Shown: one piece after another, positions 26,249-34,452 of the stretch
How positions within the stretch are numbered: the stretch's first letter is position 1
Layout: every line of letters starts with the position of its first letter
From: Palsa-504 sp963789225
GTDB lineage: Bacteria > Actinomycetota > Actinomycetes > Streptosporangiales > Streptosporangiaceae
Reading direction: 5' to 3'
Assembly: GCA_963789225.1 (NCBI GenBank)
Contig: CAWBKD010000036.1
Span: 248,001 to 312,000 of the forward strand
DNA length: 64,000 nt
Position numbers and translations under genes: made by a program
Notes under the pieces: generated by a model
Told to the model about the DNA's origin: nothing
Seen by the model: only the letters and a program-made list of their open reading frames with translations
Databases searched by the model: none

Positions 26249-27296
26249 CACCCCCGCCGCCGAGCACGCCCGCGACCCCGCCGTGCTGGCCATCGACGGC
26301 GGCAACAGCAAGACGGACGTGGCCCTGGTGGCGCACGACGGGACCCTGCTCGCGTCCGCCCGCGGCCCCGGCATCAACCCGCAGGACGTGGGCGCCGAGC
26401 AGACCGCGCTCAACCTGGACGCCCTGGTCAGGCAGGCCGCGAGGCAGGCAGGGCTGCTAGCCCCCTCCGCCTGGATCGCCCGGCACACGGTCGCGTGCCT
26501 GGCCAACGCGGACCTGCCGGAAGAGGAAGCCGAGCTGACCGCCGCGGTGCAGGCGCAGGCGTGGAGCCCGACCGCCACCGTGGTCAACGACACCTTCGCG
26601 ATCTTGCGCTCGGGCCTGACCGACACCGACCAGCCGCACTGGGGGGTGGCCGTGGTCTGCGGCGCGGGCATCAACTGCGTCGGCGTCGCGCCGGACGGCC
26701 GCGTCACCAGGTTCCTGGCCCTGGGGACGATCGCGGGTGACTGGGGCGGCGGCTATTTCCTCGGCCTCGAGGTCCTCTGGCACGCGGCGCGGGCCGAGGA
26801 CGGCCGCGGGCCGGACACGGCGCTGTCCGGGCACGTAACCAGCCACTTCGGCGTGGAGCGGGTCGAGCAGGTGACCATCGGCCTCCACCAGGGCAAGATC
26901 CCGCACGATGACCTGATCGGCCTGGCCCCCGTGCTACTGCGCGCCGCCGACGAGGGCGACCCCGTCGCGCGGTCGCTGGTGGACCGCCAGGCCGACGAGA
27001 TCGCGGTGATGGCCATCACGGCCATGCGCCGCCTGGATCTCACCGGCCTGGCCACCCCGGTCATCTTGGGCGGCGGCGTCATCACGGCGCGGAACCCGCT
27101 GCTGATGGCCAGCATTACCAGGCAGCTCGCCGAGGCGGCCCCCCGCGCGCAGGTGCGCGTCATCGAGGTTCCGCCGGTGGTCGGCGCCGCGCTGCTCGGC
27201 CTGGACCACGTGAGCGCGCCGCCCGAAGCCGAATCGCGCCTGCGCGCCGCCTACGGCCTCCCGCGCCCCTTACCCGGGGATGAAGACCTCCGCTGA
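26241..27296 (+). CDS. BadF/BcrA-type sugar kinase (N-acetylglucosamine kinase-like)
   Basis: I choose the TTG at 26241, eight bases inside the GH9 gene; a GTG at 26283 would cut into the fold. About 351 residues. The N-terminal AIDGGNSKTDVAL is the phosphate-1 motif of the BadF/BadG ATPase family. CGAGINCVGVAPDG and GTIAGDWGGGYFLG are typical of GlcNAc/glucosamine kinases, and PVILGGGVITARNP is the adenosine-binding part. It phosphorylates an amino sugar, hexose or imported disaccharide with ATP. As the last gene of a PTS-free beta-glucoside operon it is the probable source of the phosphorylated substrate that GH4 needs. Confidence 0.5.
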   Translation: MADTPAAEHARDPAVLAIDGGNSKTDVALVAHDGTLLASARGPGINPQDVGAEQTALNLDALVRQAARQAGLLAPSAWIARHTVACLANADLPEEEAELTAAVQAQAWSPTATVVNDTFAILRSGLTDTDQPHWGVAVVCGAGINCVGVAPDGRVTRFLALGTIAGDWGGGYFLGLEVLWHAARAEDGRGPDTALSGHVTSHFGVERVEQVTIGLHQGKIPHDDLIGLAPVLLRAADEGDPVARSLVDRQADEIAVMAITAMRRLDLTGLATPVILGGGVITARNPLLMASITRQLAEAAPRAQVRVIEVPPVVGAALLGLDHVSAPPEAESRLRAAYGLPRPLPGDEDLR

Positions 27297-27310
27297 CGCG
27301 CCCAAGCCGG

Positions 27311-27508
27311 TCAGGAAGTCAACCAGGCCAGCAGGTCAGCGTTGATCGTTGGGGCCTGCGTGGTCGGCATGCCGTGCGGGAATCCGTGGTAGGTCTTCAG
27401 CGTCCCGTTCGGCAGGAGCTTCGCGGACAGCGGGCCGGAGTCAGGGTAGGGCACGATCTGGTCATCATCGCCGTGCATGACCAGGACCGGCACGGTGATC
27501 TGCTTCCG
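27311..27508 (-). pseudogene. Remnant of an alpha/beta hydrolase (C-terminus only)
   Basis: About 65 residues match the C-terminal end of chloroperoxidase/arylesterase-like hydrolases: ITVPVLVMHGDDDQIVPY with the catalytic Asp region, KLLPNGTLKTYHGFPHGM with the catalytic His, and NADLLAWL. An in-frame TGA precedes it and the nucleophile-elbow half is missing, so it is a 5'-deleted relic. Nothing upstream supplies the rest of the gene. Confidence 0.5.
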
Positions 27509-27808
27509 CTCCGGCTGTCATGGCCACTGGCGAAGCGCCGGTTGTGAAGCGTCCACCCACTGCTGGCGAACAGGAGCGATTTGGACAACTGGCCAGGCTC
27601 CTCTCTCCCGCAAGCGCGTCGCTACGCAACGGTCTTCGAGGCGCCACCGCTCGTTCCGTACAGGAGAACATCAGCCCTGTCGATAGATCCAATAGCCAGG
27701 GCCACTGCCGCGATAGATGGCAGCTTGCCGAGGCGGCCTTCTGCGTCCTGGCCCGGAACGGCCGATCCGACTTTTGCGGCAGGAACACGCGCTGTTACGC
27801 TGAGCCCA
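27509..27808. other. Gene-poor stretch between hydrolase relic and STAS gene
   Basis: No frame here has family resemblance or a ribosome-binding site. The composition is more AT-rich and less codon-biased than the flanks, as expected for a degraded or acquired segment. It must carry the promoter of the STAS gene at 27809. Confidence 0.5.
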
Positions 27809-28138
27809 ATGGCGGATCAGATAGCGGAGGCAACACCGGCAGTCGTGGTGCTTCCGGCCGAGATCGACGTGACGAACTGCGAGCTGGCCTTCGGCTTGCT
27901 CGCGGCGGCGCTGGCACCTGGCGTGCCCCTGGTGATCGCCGACCTGACCGCCACGTCCTTCTGCGACACGTCCGGCGTCCGCGCCCTAGTGAAGGCGCAT
28001 GAGCAGGCCGGGGCGCGCGGTGCGCAGTTGCGGCTGGCGATAGCGCCGGGCGGATCGGTGCGCAGGGTGCTCGAGCTGACCGGCCTCGGCCGTCGGCTGA
28101 ACGTCTACCCGGGGCTCGACGAGGCGATCGCGGGCTAG
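27809..28138 (+). CDS. STAS-domain anti-sigma factor antagonist
   Basis: A 109-residue protein from the ATG at 27809; an upstream in-frame extension has atypical composition. It is a stand-alone STAS domain: VVLPAEIDVTN, IADLTATSFCDTSGVRAL with the phosphorylatable Thr-Ser before Gly, and LRLAIAPGGSVRRVLELTGL. RsbV/SpoIIAA-type proteins bind an anti-sigma kinase when dephosphorylated. It ends with a four-base overlap against the convergent REC-PP2C phosphatase gene, the natural enzyme to dephosphorylate it. No cognate anti-sigma factor or sigma factor is adjacent. Confidence 0.5.
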   Translation: MADQIAEATPAVVVLPAEIDVTNCELAFGLLAAALAPGVPLVIADLTATSFCDTSGVRALVKAHEQAGARGAQLRLAIAPGGSVRRVLELTGLGRRLNVYPGLDEAIAG

Positions 28139-29706
28139 ATCCGGCGCAGCGCTATCATCGCCACGTCGTCCTGGCGGGAGCCGAAGACGGACATCAGGTG
28201 GTTGCTGAACGCCTCGACGTCCGCCGAGGCCGCCTCCAGCGCCGCGGCGCGCAGCGTTTCCAGGTTGTCGTCAAGGAGGGTGTTGCGGTCCTCGACCAGT
28301 CCGTCGGTGATCAGCAGCGCGGTGCCTCCGACGGGCAGGACCGCGGTCTCGGTGTGTGCCTCGTGCCAGGGCAGCCCGAGGATCAGGCCGCCCTCGCCCC
28401 GGTACTCGGCGCGGGGGGCGTCGATGAGCAGCAACGGTATGTGGCCGCAGTTCACGATCTCGAGCTCGCCGGTGGCCGGGTCGAGCAGCGCCAGGCACAA
28501 CGAGGCGATGACGCCCGGGTGGTAGCGGCGCAGCACGTCGTTGACCAGGCTGGTGATCGCCAGTGGCGCGTGTCCCTCGCTGGCGAAGGCGCGCAGCGCG
28601 TGCCGGAGCTCGCCCATCACGGTCGCCGCGTGCAGGGAGTGTCCCTGCACGTCGCCGATGGCGATCAGGAGACGGTCCCGCCAGGCCAGCGCCTCGTAGA
28701 AGTCGCCACCGACCGCAGCCTGGTCGCTGGCCGGGATGTAACGGAACGACATGGCCAGGCCCGGCACCTCGGGCAGCCCCGCGGGCAGGAAGCTCCGCTG
28801 CAGCGTCAGGGCGATCAGGTGCTCTTCGGCGTAGGAACGCAGCGCCTCGACCGCGAGCGCGACCGACTGGGCGAGCTGGCGCAGGACCTGGGTCTCCTCC
28901 TCGCCGCGGGCACCTTCCGCGGCCACGATGAGCGCGACCGGCGGCCGGTCCGGCTTGGTTCGCGCCGCGGCCAGGCAGACGTCCTCGCGCAGCGTGCTGT
29001 CGGGTATCAGGCGCAGCCATTCCTCCGCGCTGAGCGACACCACCGCGCTGGCCTGCCGGTCGCCGAGCGCTTTAGCGGCGACGCGGTCGGCCAGGGCGGG
29101 CGGACCGCCGCGCCGCACCGGGTCAGGCCGCTGCGGCGAGGCGGATGTCCTGCTGACCTGTCCGTCGGGCATCTGCAGGAGGAGGACGGCCTGGACGCCG
29201 AACAACCGCGCGGCGCCGGCGGCCGCGGCCCGGGCGAGCCCGCCGAATGTCTCGGCCGCGTTGATGTCCATGGTCACGCTCGCCAGGACGGACAGCAGCG
29301 CGGCCATCCGCTCCGCGCGCTGCCGGGCCCGGGAGTAGCGCAGCATCGCCGTCACGGTGGCGAGCAGCTCTTCGGGTTCGCTCGGATCGATCAGGTAGGC
29401 GTCGGCGCCCTGGGTGAGGCCGTGGGCTCGGTCTGTGACCGCGACGGCGGTGGCGGAGACCTGGATCACCGGGATCGCGGCCGTCCGCGCGTCGCCCTTG
29501 ATCGTGCGGCAGACGTCGAAGCCGCTCATGTCCGGCAGGTTCACATCGAGCAGGATCAGCTCGGCCAGGCCCGCGCCGGCCAGCGCCTCGGCGCCGGTAC
29601 CGACCTCGGTCACCGTGTGGCCGGCCCGCCGCAGCCAGGTGGCCATCACGTAGCGCTTGGCCTCGTCGTCGTCCACCAGCAGCACAGAGCCCGCGGCGCC
29701 GGTCAT
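28135..29706 (-). CDS. Response-regulator phosphatase: REC, GAF-like, SpoIIE/PP2C
   Basis: A 523-residue protein. REC domain at residues 7-120 with acidic pocket VDDDE and phospho-acceptor Asp54 (LLDVNLPD); at the conserved Lys position the sequence is YLIDP, so Asp replaces Lys near residue 107. A GAF-like middle follows (about 135-285), then a PP2C domain of RsbU/SpoIIE type with VGGDFYEAL and GDVQGHSLHAA metal sites. It should dephosphorylate a STAS protein when switched by the REC domain. It is the last gene of the stressosome operon and overlaps the kinase gene by ATGA. Confidence 0.5.
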   Translation of the reverse strand: MTGAAGSVLLVDDDEAKRYVMATWLRRAGHTVTEVGTGAEALAGAGLAELILLDVNLPDMSGFDVCRTIKGDARTAAIPVIQVSATAVAVTDRAHGLTQGADAYLIDPSEPEELLATVTAMLRYSRARQRAERMAALLSVLASVTMDINAAETFGGLARAAAAGAARLFGVQAVLLLQMPDGQVSRTSASPQRPDPVRRGGPPALADRVAAKALGDRQASAVVSLSAEEWLRLIPDSTLREDVCLAAARTKPDRPPVALIVAAEGARGEEETQVLRQLAQSVALAVEALRSYAEEHLIALTLQRSFLPAGLPEVPGLAMSFRYIPASDQAAVGGDFYEALAWRDRLLIAIGDVQGHSLHAATVMGELRHALRAFASEGHAPLAITSLVNDVLRRYHPGVIASLCLALLDPATGELEIVNCGHIPLLLIDAPRAEYRGEGGLILGLPWHEAHTETAVLPVGGTALLITDGLVEDRNTLLDDNLETLRAAALEAASADVEAFSNHLMSVFGSRQDDVAMIALRRI

Positions 29707-31343
29707 CGCGCCTCCCCGCTGACGCGACGGATGGTGAACGCCAGCCGCTCCCTGGTTAGCTCGTCCTTGCGAAGCAGGGCGGCGGCCCGCGGCGGCTGCT
29801 GGACGTCGAGGCCGGTGATGAGGATCGCCGGCATAGATGCGGGCAGCCGGTCCAGCAGCGCCCCTCCGTCCATCCCGGGCATCCGCAGGTCGGCGAGCAC
29901 CAGGTCGACGTCATCCTCCGCCACCGCGGCGAGCGCCGCGTCGCCGTCCTCGGCCTCGATGAGCCGGCCGGCGATGCCGGTGAGCATCGCCCGGAGCACC
30001 CCGCGGAATCCGGCGTCGTCGTCCGCCACCAGGACCGTGCCGACTGATGGCATGCCATACGGGATGCTGAGCACCACGGTGGTCCCCGCCCCGGGCTCGC
30101 TGGTCAGCGTCAGCGTCCCGCCGAGCAGCCCGGCGAGCCTGCGGGCGTAGGGCAGCCCGAGTCCCGTCCCGCCCCGGCTCCGGCCGGGTACCTGATAAAA
30201 CTCCTCGAACACGCGTTCCTGGTGGTCGGGCGGGATCCCGGTGCCGGTGTCCGTCACGCGGAACTCGACGGTGTCGTCGGCGGCCCGCCGCGCGGACAGC
30301 CGCACCTCTCCTCTGTCGGTGTACTTGATCCCGTTGGACAGCAGGTTGCGCAAGATGGCGGTCAGCGCGGCCTCGTCGGTCAGGACGTTGGCGGGGGCGC
30401 CCTCGGCGCTCACCACCACGTTCACCGGCTTTCCATCGGCGAGCGGGCGGACGAGTCCGCGCAGCGTGCCGAGCACTCCGGGGAGGGCGACAACCGCCGG
30501 GTCGATGCTCAGCCGTCCCGACTCCGCCTTGGCCACGTCGAGCAGGTCGTTGACCAGCGCGAGCAGAGTGCTGGTGGAGTTCCTGATGAGCTCTACCTGG
30601 TGCAGTTGATCGGTGTCGAGCGCCCCGGGCGAACCGGGATCTTCCAGCAGGAGGGTCAGTCCCTTGATCGAGTGCAACGGCGTGCGCAGCTCATGGCTGA
30701 CGTTGGCCCAGAACCTGTCCTTGGCTTCTGCCGCCGCCCGCAGCTGCTCGGATTTCTCGTCCAGCTCGGCGTAGAGCGCGACCACGCCGCGGTTGGTCTG
30801 ATCCAGTTCCTCCGATAGCTCGGTGTACAGGGCCATGACACCCCGGTTGGTTTCCTGGAGTTCGGCGTTGAGCAGCAGCAGCTGTTCCTTCTGCCGTTTG
30901 AGGTCCTCCAGCGCCCCGATCAGGTCCTGGTTGTTCCGCCGCAACTCATCCAGCGTGGACGGGGGAAGCAGGTCGGCCAGCTCCGCGCTGACGGCGGCCA
31001 GGTCGGTCCGGACCGTGGCGGGCAGCGGCTTGGTCATCCTGACCACCTGGCCGCTGACTCCCACCTTGTCCATGAGCCTCGCCGCCGCGGCGACGCCCTC
31101 CGCCGGCGGCTCGCCGTTGACCGTGACGGTCAATATCAGGTCGGCCTCGTCGGCACCGAACACGATGACAGCGACTCGGCCGGCGACGAGCGCGCTGCGG
31201 CATATCTCGCTGAGCGCGGTGGCCACCCGGACCTGATCCTGATGCTCCAGCGCGAGTCTGGTGGCAAGTTCGCGGCCGATCTGACGGGCGGCCAGCACCC
31301 CGGATATGTCGCGCACCTGAAGGGTGGCCAGTTCGGTCAGCAC
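29703..31343 (-). CDS. Hybrid histidine kinase with N-terminal RsbT-like domain and C-terminal receiver
   Basis: A 546-residue soluble protein. Residues 1 to about 115 resemble a degenerate ATP-binding domain of the RsbT type (VRVATALSEICRSALVAG). A coiled coil at 140-210 contains a duplicated NRGV(M/V)ALY(T/A)EL unit. HisKA has SHELRTPLHS with His217, HATPase_c has NLLSNGIKYTD and GTGLGLPYARRLAG, and a C-terminal REC has VADDD and LADLRMPG. There is no membrane segment, so the input is cytoplasmic, most likely the stressosome proteins encoded upstream. It overlaps both neighbours by a few bases and is probably a phosphotransfer partner of the REC-PP2C protein. Confidence 0.5.
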   Translation of the reverse strand: MLTELATLQVRDISGVLAARQIGRELATRLALEHQDQVRVATALSEICRSALVAGRVAVIVFGADEADLILTVTVNGEPPAEGVAAAARLMDKVGVSGQVVRMTKPLPATVRTDLAAVSAELADLLPPSTLDELRRNNQDLIGALEDLKRQKEQLLLLNAELQETNRGVMALYTELSEELDQTNRGVVALYAELDEKSEQLRAAAEAKDRFWANVSHELRTPLHSIKGLTLLLEDPGSPGALDTDQLHQVELIRNSTSTLLALVNDLLDVAKAESGRLSIDPAVVALPGVLGTLRGLVRPLADGKPVNVVVSAEGAPANVLTDEAALTAILRNLLSNGIKYTDRGEVRLSARRAADDTVEFRVTDTGTGIPPDHQERVFEEFYQVPGRSRGGTGLGLPYARRLAGLLGGTLTLTSEPGAGTTVVLSIPYGMPSVGTVLVADDDAGFRGVLRAMLTGIAGRLIEAEDGDAALAAVAEDDVDLVLADLRMPGMDGGALLDRLPASMPAILITGLDVQQPPRAAALLRKDELTRERLAFTIRRVSGEAR

Positions 31344-32368
31344 GGCTTGACCACCAAGATGCTCGCGTCGTCGCGCCTGGTCCCGGCCTCGGCTAGCAGC
31401 GCCGCTGCGATGACCAGCGGGTCTCTGGAGGCCAGGCCCGGCAGGGCGCCGACCTCCCAGCGGCTGCTAAGGCCGTCCGAGTGCAAGACGACGGCCGCGC
31501 CCGGGCCGGCCACGTAGTCGAACTGGCGGATGGCGCGCGCCTGATGTCCGGCGATGCCCGGTACCGAGAGCATGCCCTTGCGGCTGCCGTCGGCCAGGAT
31601 TGTCGCGGTGATGTTGCCCAGTCCGCCGAAGAGGACGGTCGTCCCGGTCACCTGGACGATGCCGATCGCGCCGCCGCGGGTGCGCCCCATCCGGCTGTGC
31701 GCGCGTTCAAGGAGCACCGCGGGTTCGGGCGTGGTGTCCTCAAGCACCGCGGCAATCGCCGCCGCGGCCGCGGCAGCCGCGAGCGGGCCGTGACCGAGCC
31801 CGTCGCACAGCACGCCGGTCACGGTGCTGGCGGCTGTGGTGCCGGTCGTGGCCGCCCCGAAGTTGTCGCCGCACTCAGCCTGGCCGGTCATGGGCCGGGT
31901 AAGTCCGGCGTACCGGACGGTAACTTGGCGCCGCGCTGGCCAGAACCGGGCGACCAGCACAGTGCCATGGCCTGGTACCGAATACAGGTCGTAGAAGTCG
32001 GCCAGCCGCCGGATCGCGCCCAGGCCGATGCCCAGCGTGCCGGCGGTGGAATGACCGTCGCGCAGCGCCGCGCCGGCATCACGCAGACCCGGGCCCGTAT
32101 CCACGGTGATCAGCTCGATGCCCGGCTCGTCAGTGTCGCGGCCGATGCGCACCAGCAGGGATCCCTGGCGGGCGTGCTTGTGCAGGTTCGACGCGGCCTC
32201 GGTGACCGCCAGCGCGATCTCGTCTAGGCGCGAAGCAGGGAACCGGAGCCGGGCGGCCAGCGCCACGCCCGCGCTGCGGCACGCGGCGATAGCGCTCGGG
32301 TCCTCGACCCGGAGCCAGCGCATGTCGCCGGGTGCCGGGGCACTCAGGGGCCGGTTCAGCGTGACCAC
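31337..32368 (-). CDS. ATP-binding and SpoIIE/PP2C-like phosphatase (RsbX-like)
   Basis: A 343-residue protein with two domains. An N-terminal HATPase of the RsbW/RsbT kind (residues 25-145) shows LAVTEAASNLHKHA and TVDTGPGLRD. A C-terminal PP2C-like domain (150-343) shows GDNFGA, CDGLGHGPLAAAAA and HSDGLSSRW. RsbX in Bacillus dephosphorylates RsbR and RsbS and resets the stressosome; the fused kinase-like domain is a common actinobacterial variant. It overlaps rsbT by 13 bases and the hybrid kinase gene by seven. Confidence 0.5.
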   Translation of the reverse strand: MVTLNRPLSAPAPGDMRWLRVEDPSAIAACRSAGVALAARLRFPASRLDEIALAVTEAASNLHKHARQGSLLVRIGRDTDEPGIELITVDTGPGLRDAGAALRDGHSTAGTLGIGLGAIRRLADFYDLYSVPGHGTVLVARFWPARRQVTVRYAGLTRPMTGQAECGDNFGAATTGTTAASTVTGVLCDGLGHGPLAAAAAAAAIAAVLEDTTPEPAVLLERAHSRMGRTRGGAIGIVQVTGTTVLFGGLGNITATILADGSRKGMLSVPGIAGHQARAIRQFDYVAGPGAAVVLHSDGLSSRWEVGALPGLASRDPLVIAAALLAEAGTRRDDASILVVKPC

Positions 32369-32751
32369 TTGACGACCACGACGCTAGTCCCTCTGCCAGG
32401 CTGCGAAGTCAGCTCGAACTCGTCGACGAGCCGCCGGGCGCCGGACAGGCCCAGGCCCAGTCCGTCGCCGGTAGTCCAGCCCTCGGTCAGCGCCTGACCG
32501 ACGTCAGCGATGCCGGGCCCATCGTCGGTGAAGCCGATCCTGACGCCCTTGCGCCCGTTGTCGGCCTTGACCAGTTCCACGCGGGCGGTGCCGCCGCCGC
32601 CATGGACGAGCGCGTTGCGGGCCAGCTCGCTCGCGGCGGTCACCACCTTCGTCTGGTCGACCAGCGACAGACCGCTGTCCGCCGCCGCCATCCGGACGTG
32701 CTGCCGGACCCGTACCACGTCATCGCCGGACCGGATCGGCAGTTCGTCCAT
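32356..32751 (-). CDS. rsbT: Serine/threonine switch kinase RsbT
   Basis: A 131-residue single HATPase domain: N-box ELARNALVHGGGG, G1 box FTDDGPGIAD, and G2 box GLGLGLSGARRLVDE. Length and motifs are those of RsbT. In the stressosome RsbT is held by RsbR/RsbS, phosphorylates them on stress, is released, and activates a downstream partner (RsbU in Bacillus). Its start adjoins the rsbS stop with a one-base overlap. Here the possible target is the RsbU-like PP2C or the hybrid kinase in the same operon. Confidence 0.5.
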   Translation of the reverse strand: MDELPIRSGDDVVRVRQHVRMAAADSGLSLVDQTKVVTAASELARNALVHGGGGTARVELVKADNGRKGVRIGFTDDGPGIADVGQALTEGWTTGDGLGLGLSGARRLVDEFELTSQPGRGTSVVVVKWSR

Positions 32752-33104
32752 CAGGCGGAGCCGTTCAGGAGCGCCAGCCCCTTCTCCGCGTTGAGTGCGG
32801 TACGGACCCCGCGCAGAGACAGTCCGAGTTCGGTCAGCGTGATCGCCACGGCCGGGCGCATGCCGACGATGACCGTCTCAGCGTCAAACAGCCGGGAGAT
32901 GGAACCGATCATGGTCAGCATCCGGCCGATGAACGAATCGACGATCTCCATGGCGGTGATATCGATGATGACACCATTCGCGTGGGTGGCGGTCAGCGCG
33001 TCGGCCAGGTCCTCCTGGAGCCGCACGACGCTCTCGTCCTCCAGGTCGATCTGGATGGACACGAACAGCGTTCGCCCGATCTTGACGATCGGCACGCGCT
33101 CCAT
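32751..33104 (-). CDS. rsbS: Stressosome STAS protein RsbS
   Basis: A 117-residue STAS-only protein starting at the ATG at 33104, in a TGATG overlap with rsbR. The core reads VPIVKIGRTLFVSIQIDLED and MEIVDSFIGRML. Ser57 in VDSF corresponds to the Ser that RsbT phosphorylates in Bacillus RsbS. It forms the inner scaffold of the stressosome with RsbR and binds RsbT. A longer open frame upstream is only the shadow of rsbR. Confidence 0.5.
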   Translation of the reverse strand: MERVPIVKIGRTLFVSIQIDLEDESVVRLQEDLADALTATHANGVIIDITAMEIVDSFIGRMLTMIGSISRLFDAETVIVGMRPAVAITLTELGLSLRGVRTALNAEKGLALLNGSA

Positions 33105-33925
33105 CAGGCCGGCACGACTTTCAGCCCGGCTTGGGTGAGCGCTAGCGCCAGCGCGTCGGCGAGGTTCGCCTTCGTCGCGATGTCGCCGAACTCGATGCCT
33201 AGTGCCACGATCGTCTGCGCGACCTGCGGCCGGATGCCGCAGATCGTGCACTGCGCGCCCAGCAGCCGGGCCGCGCTCACGGTCTTGAGCAGGTGCTGGG
33301 CCACTTCGGTGTCGACTGTCGGCACGCCGGTGATGTCGATGACGGCGTGCTCCGCGCCGGTGGCCAGCAGGGTATCGAGCAGCTTCTCCATGACGAGCTG
33401 AGTGCGGGCCGAGTCCAGGGTGCCCACCAGCGGGACCGCGATGATGCCGTCCCATAGCCGCACCACCGGTGTCGATAGCTCCAGCATGGCCGTCGTCTGG
33501 TCGGAGATGATCTGCTCTCGGATGGCCGAGTAGGTCTCGAAGGTGTGCAGGCCGAGGTTGTCGACCATGCGGGAGAACGCGAGGAACTCCGGCACGACCT
33601 CGACGGTGTCCGCCACGAGCTCGTAGACCGCGTCTTTCACCGAGAACACGCACAGCGCCGTCTCACTGGGAGTGAAGCCGTTCACGGCGCGGGTTCGCGA
33701 CATCTCGTCGAGCGCCGCCCGCAGCTCACCGGGCGCGTCCTCGTCCTCCTGCGACATCACCCTGAGCAGCAGGGCGTACAGGTCGTCCAGCTCGTGCCGC
33801 AACTCGTCGGGCGAAATCCGCCCGCGGACATCTGTTATCGCTAGTTCGCACCATCGGCTCACAACCTTGTCGTGATGCTCGCGCAGATACGCAGCCATAC
33901 GGGTCTGTCCGCCGTATACGTCCAT
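33104..33925 (-). CDS. rsbR: Stressosome sensor RsbR
   Basis: A 273-residue protein from the ATG at 33925. The N-terminal half (about 8-150) is helical and resembles the RsbRD_N sensor domain (YLREHHDKVVSRW). The C-terminal STAS domain is strongly conserved: PLVGTLDSAR, DITGVPTVDTEVAQHLL and GIRPQVAQTIVALG. Thr206 and Thr238 are candidate RsbT phosphorylation sites. It is the first gene of the operon and the likely signal receiver; the signal is unknown. AGGA lies ten bases upstream of the start. Confidence 0.5.
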   Translation of the reverse strand: MDVYGGQTRMAAYLREHHDKVVSRWCELAITDVRGRISPDELRHELDDLYALLLRVMSQEDEDAPGELRAALDEMSRTRAVNGFTPSETALCVFSVKDAVYELVADTVEVVPEFLAFSRMVDNLGLHTFETYSAIREQIISDQTTAMLELSTPVVRLWDGIIAVPLVGTLDSARTQLVMEKLLDTLLATGAEHAVIDITGVPTVDTEVAQHLLKTVSAARLLGAQCTICGIRPQVAQTIVALGIEFGDIATKANLADALALALTQAGLKVVPA

Positions 33926-33933
33926 AGATAAAC

Positions 33934-33968
33934 GTCCTACCAAACTTCGCAGATGGGAAACGTAGGAC
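33934..33968 (-). promoter_or_regulatory. Spaced inverted repeat before the stressosome operon
   Basis: GTCCTAC (33934-33940) and GTAGGAC (33962-33968) are perfect 7-bp inverted arms 21 bases apart, starting nine bases upstream of rsbR. On the transcribed strand both arms are followed by ACGTTT. The site could bind a regulator or act as a 5'-leader structure. No clear sigma-70 or sigma-B promoter could be assigned. Confidence 0.5.
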
Positions 33969-34029
33969 CCAAGGTTACATCTGGCCTGAACGCCAGCCAT
34001 ACCATCCGGATCTCCGGCGTGAGCCCAAG

Positions 34030-34236
34030 CTATCCCGGGACCTCGCCCTTCACGATACACATCGCCTCGGGCGGTTCCGGTCCGGAGGGTTTCGGCCACG
34101 GGCCGGCGGCGCCGGCCCGGGCGGGGATGGCGGTGAGGCCTGCGACGGCGATCACGGTGCCGAGCACCGCGCCAGCCAGCCACCAGGCGGGCGGCTGGCT
34201 GGCGCTGCCGCCCTGGCTCGCGACCGTGAACAGCAC
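34030..34236 (-). pseudogene. Possible remnant of an FtsX-like permease C-terminus
   Basis: A 68-residue open frame with one hydrophobic segment, WWLAGAVLGTVIAVAGLTAIP, followed by ARAGAAGP. This resembles the last membrane helix and PAR(I/A)GAR tail of FtsX/MacB-type ABC permeases in actinobacteria. No start region, ATPase gene or remaining permease is present, and the tail after it is unrelated. It may be a relic; it could also be a small unrelated membrane peptide. The rest of 33926-34450 shows no gene. Confidence 0.5.
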
Positions 34237-34452
34237 CGTGCTGAAGATAGCGGCTAGCTACGCCCTGGGCCAGCACTCCTGGGCGCAGGCACGCGTGCGT
34301 TCGTCAACTACGGAAACGGTCAAACCGGACGCCGCCCAGGCCGCGGCCCCGGCGCGCGACCTTACCCCAAGCTGCCGCTGACGGACTTGCGGAAGACCGC
34401 AAAGAGGCCTCTTACCTGGCCTGAAGTTACGCATCGGTTACCGCGACATCCC

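Noticed and set aside
28198..30150. 650-codon open frame on the plus strand
   Set aside because: Antisense to the REC-PP2C and hybrid kinase genes, whose catalytic motifs are intact on the minus strand.
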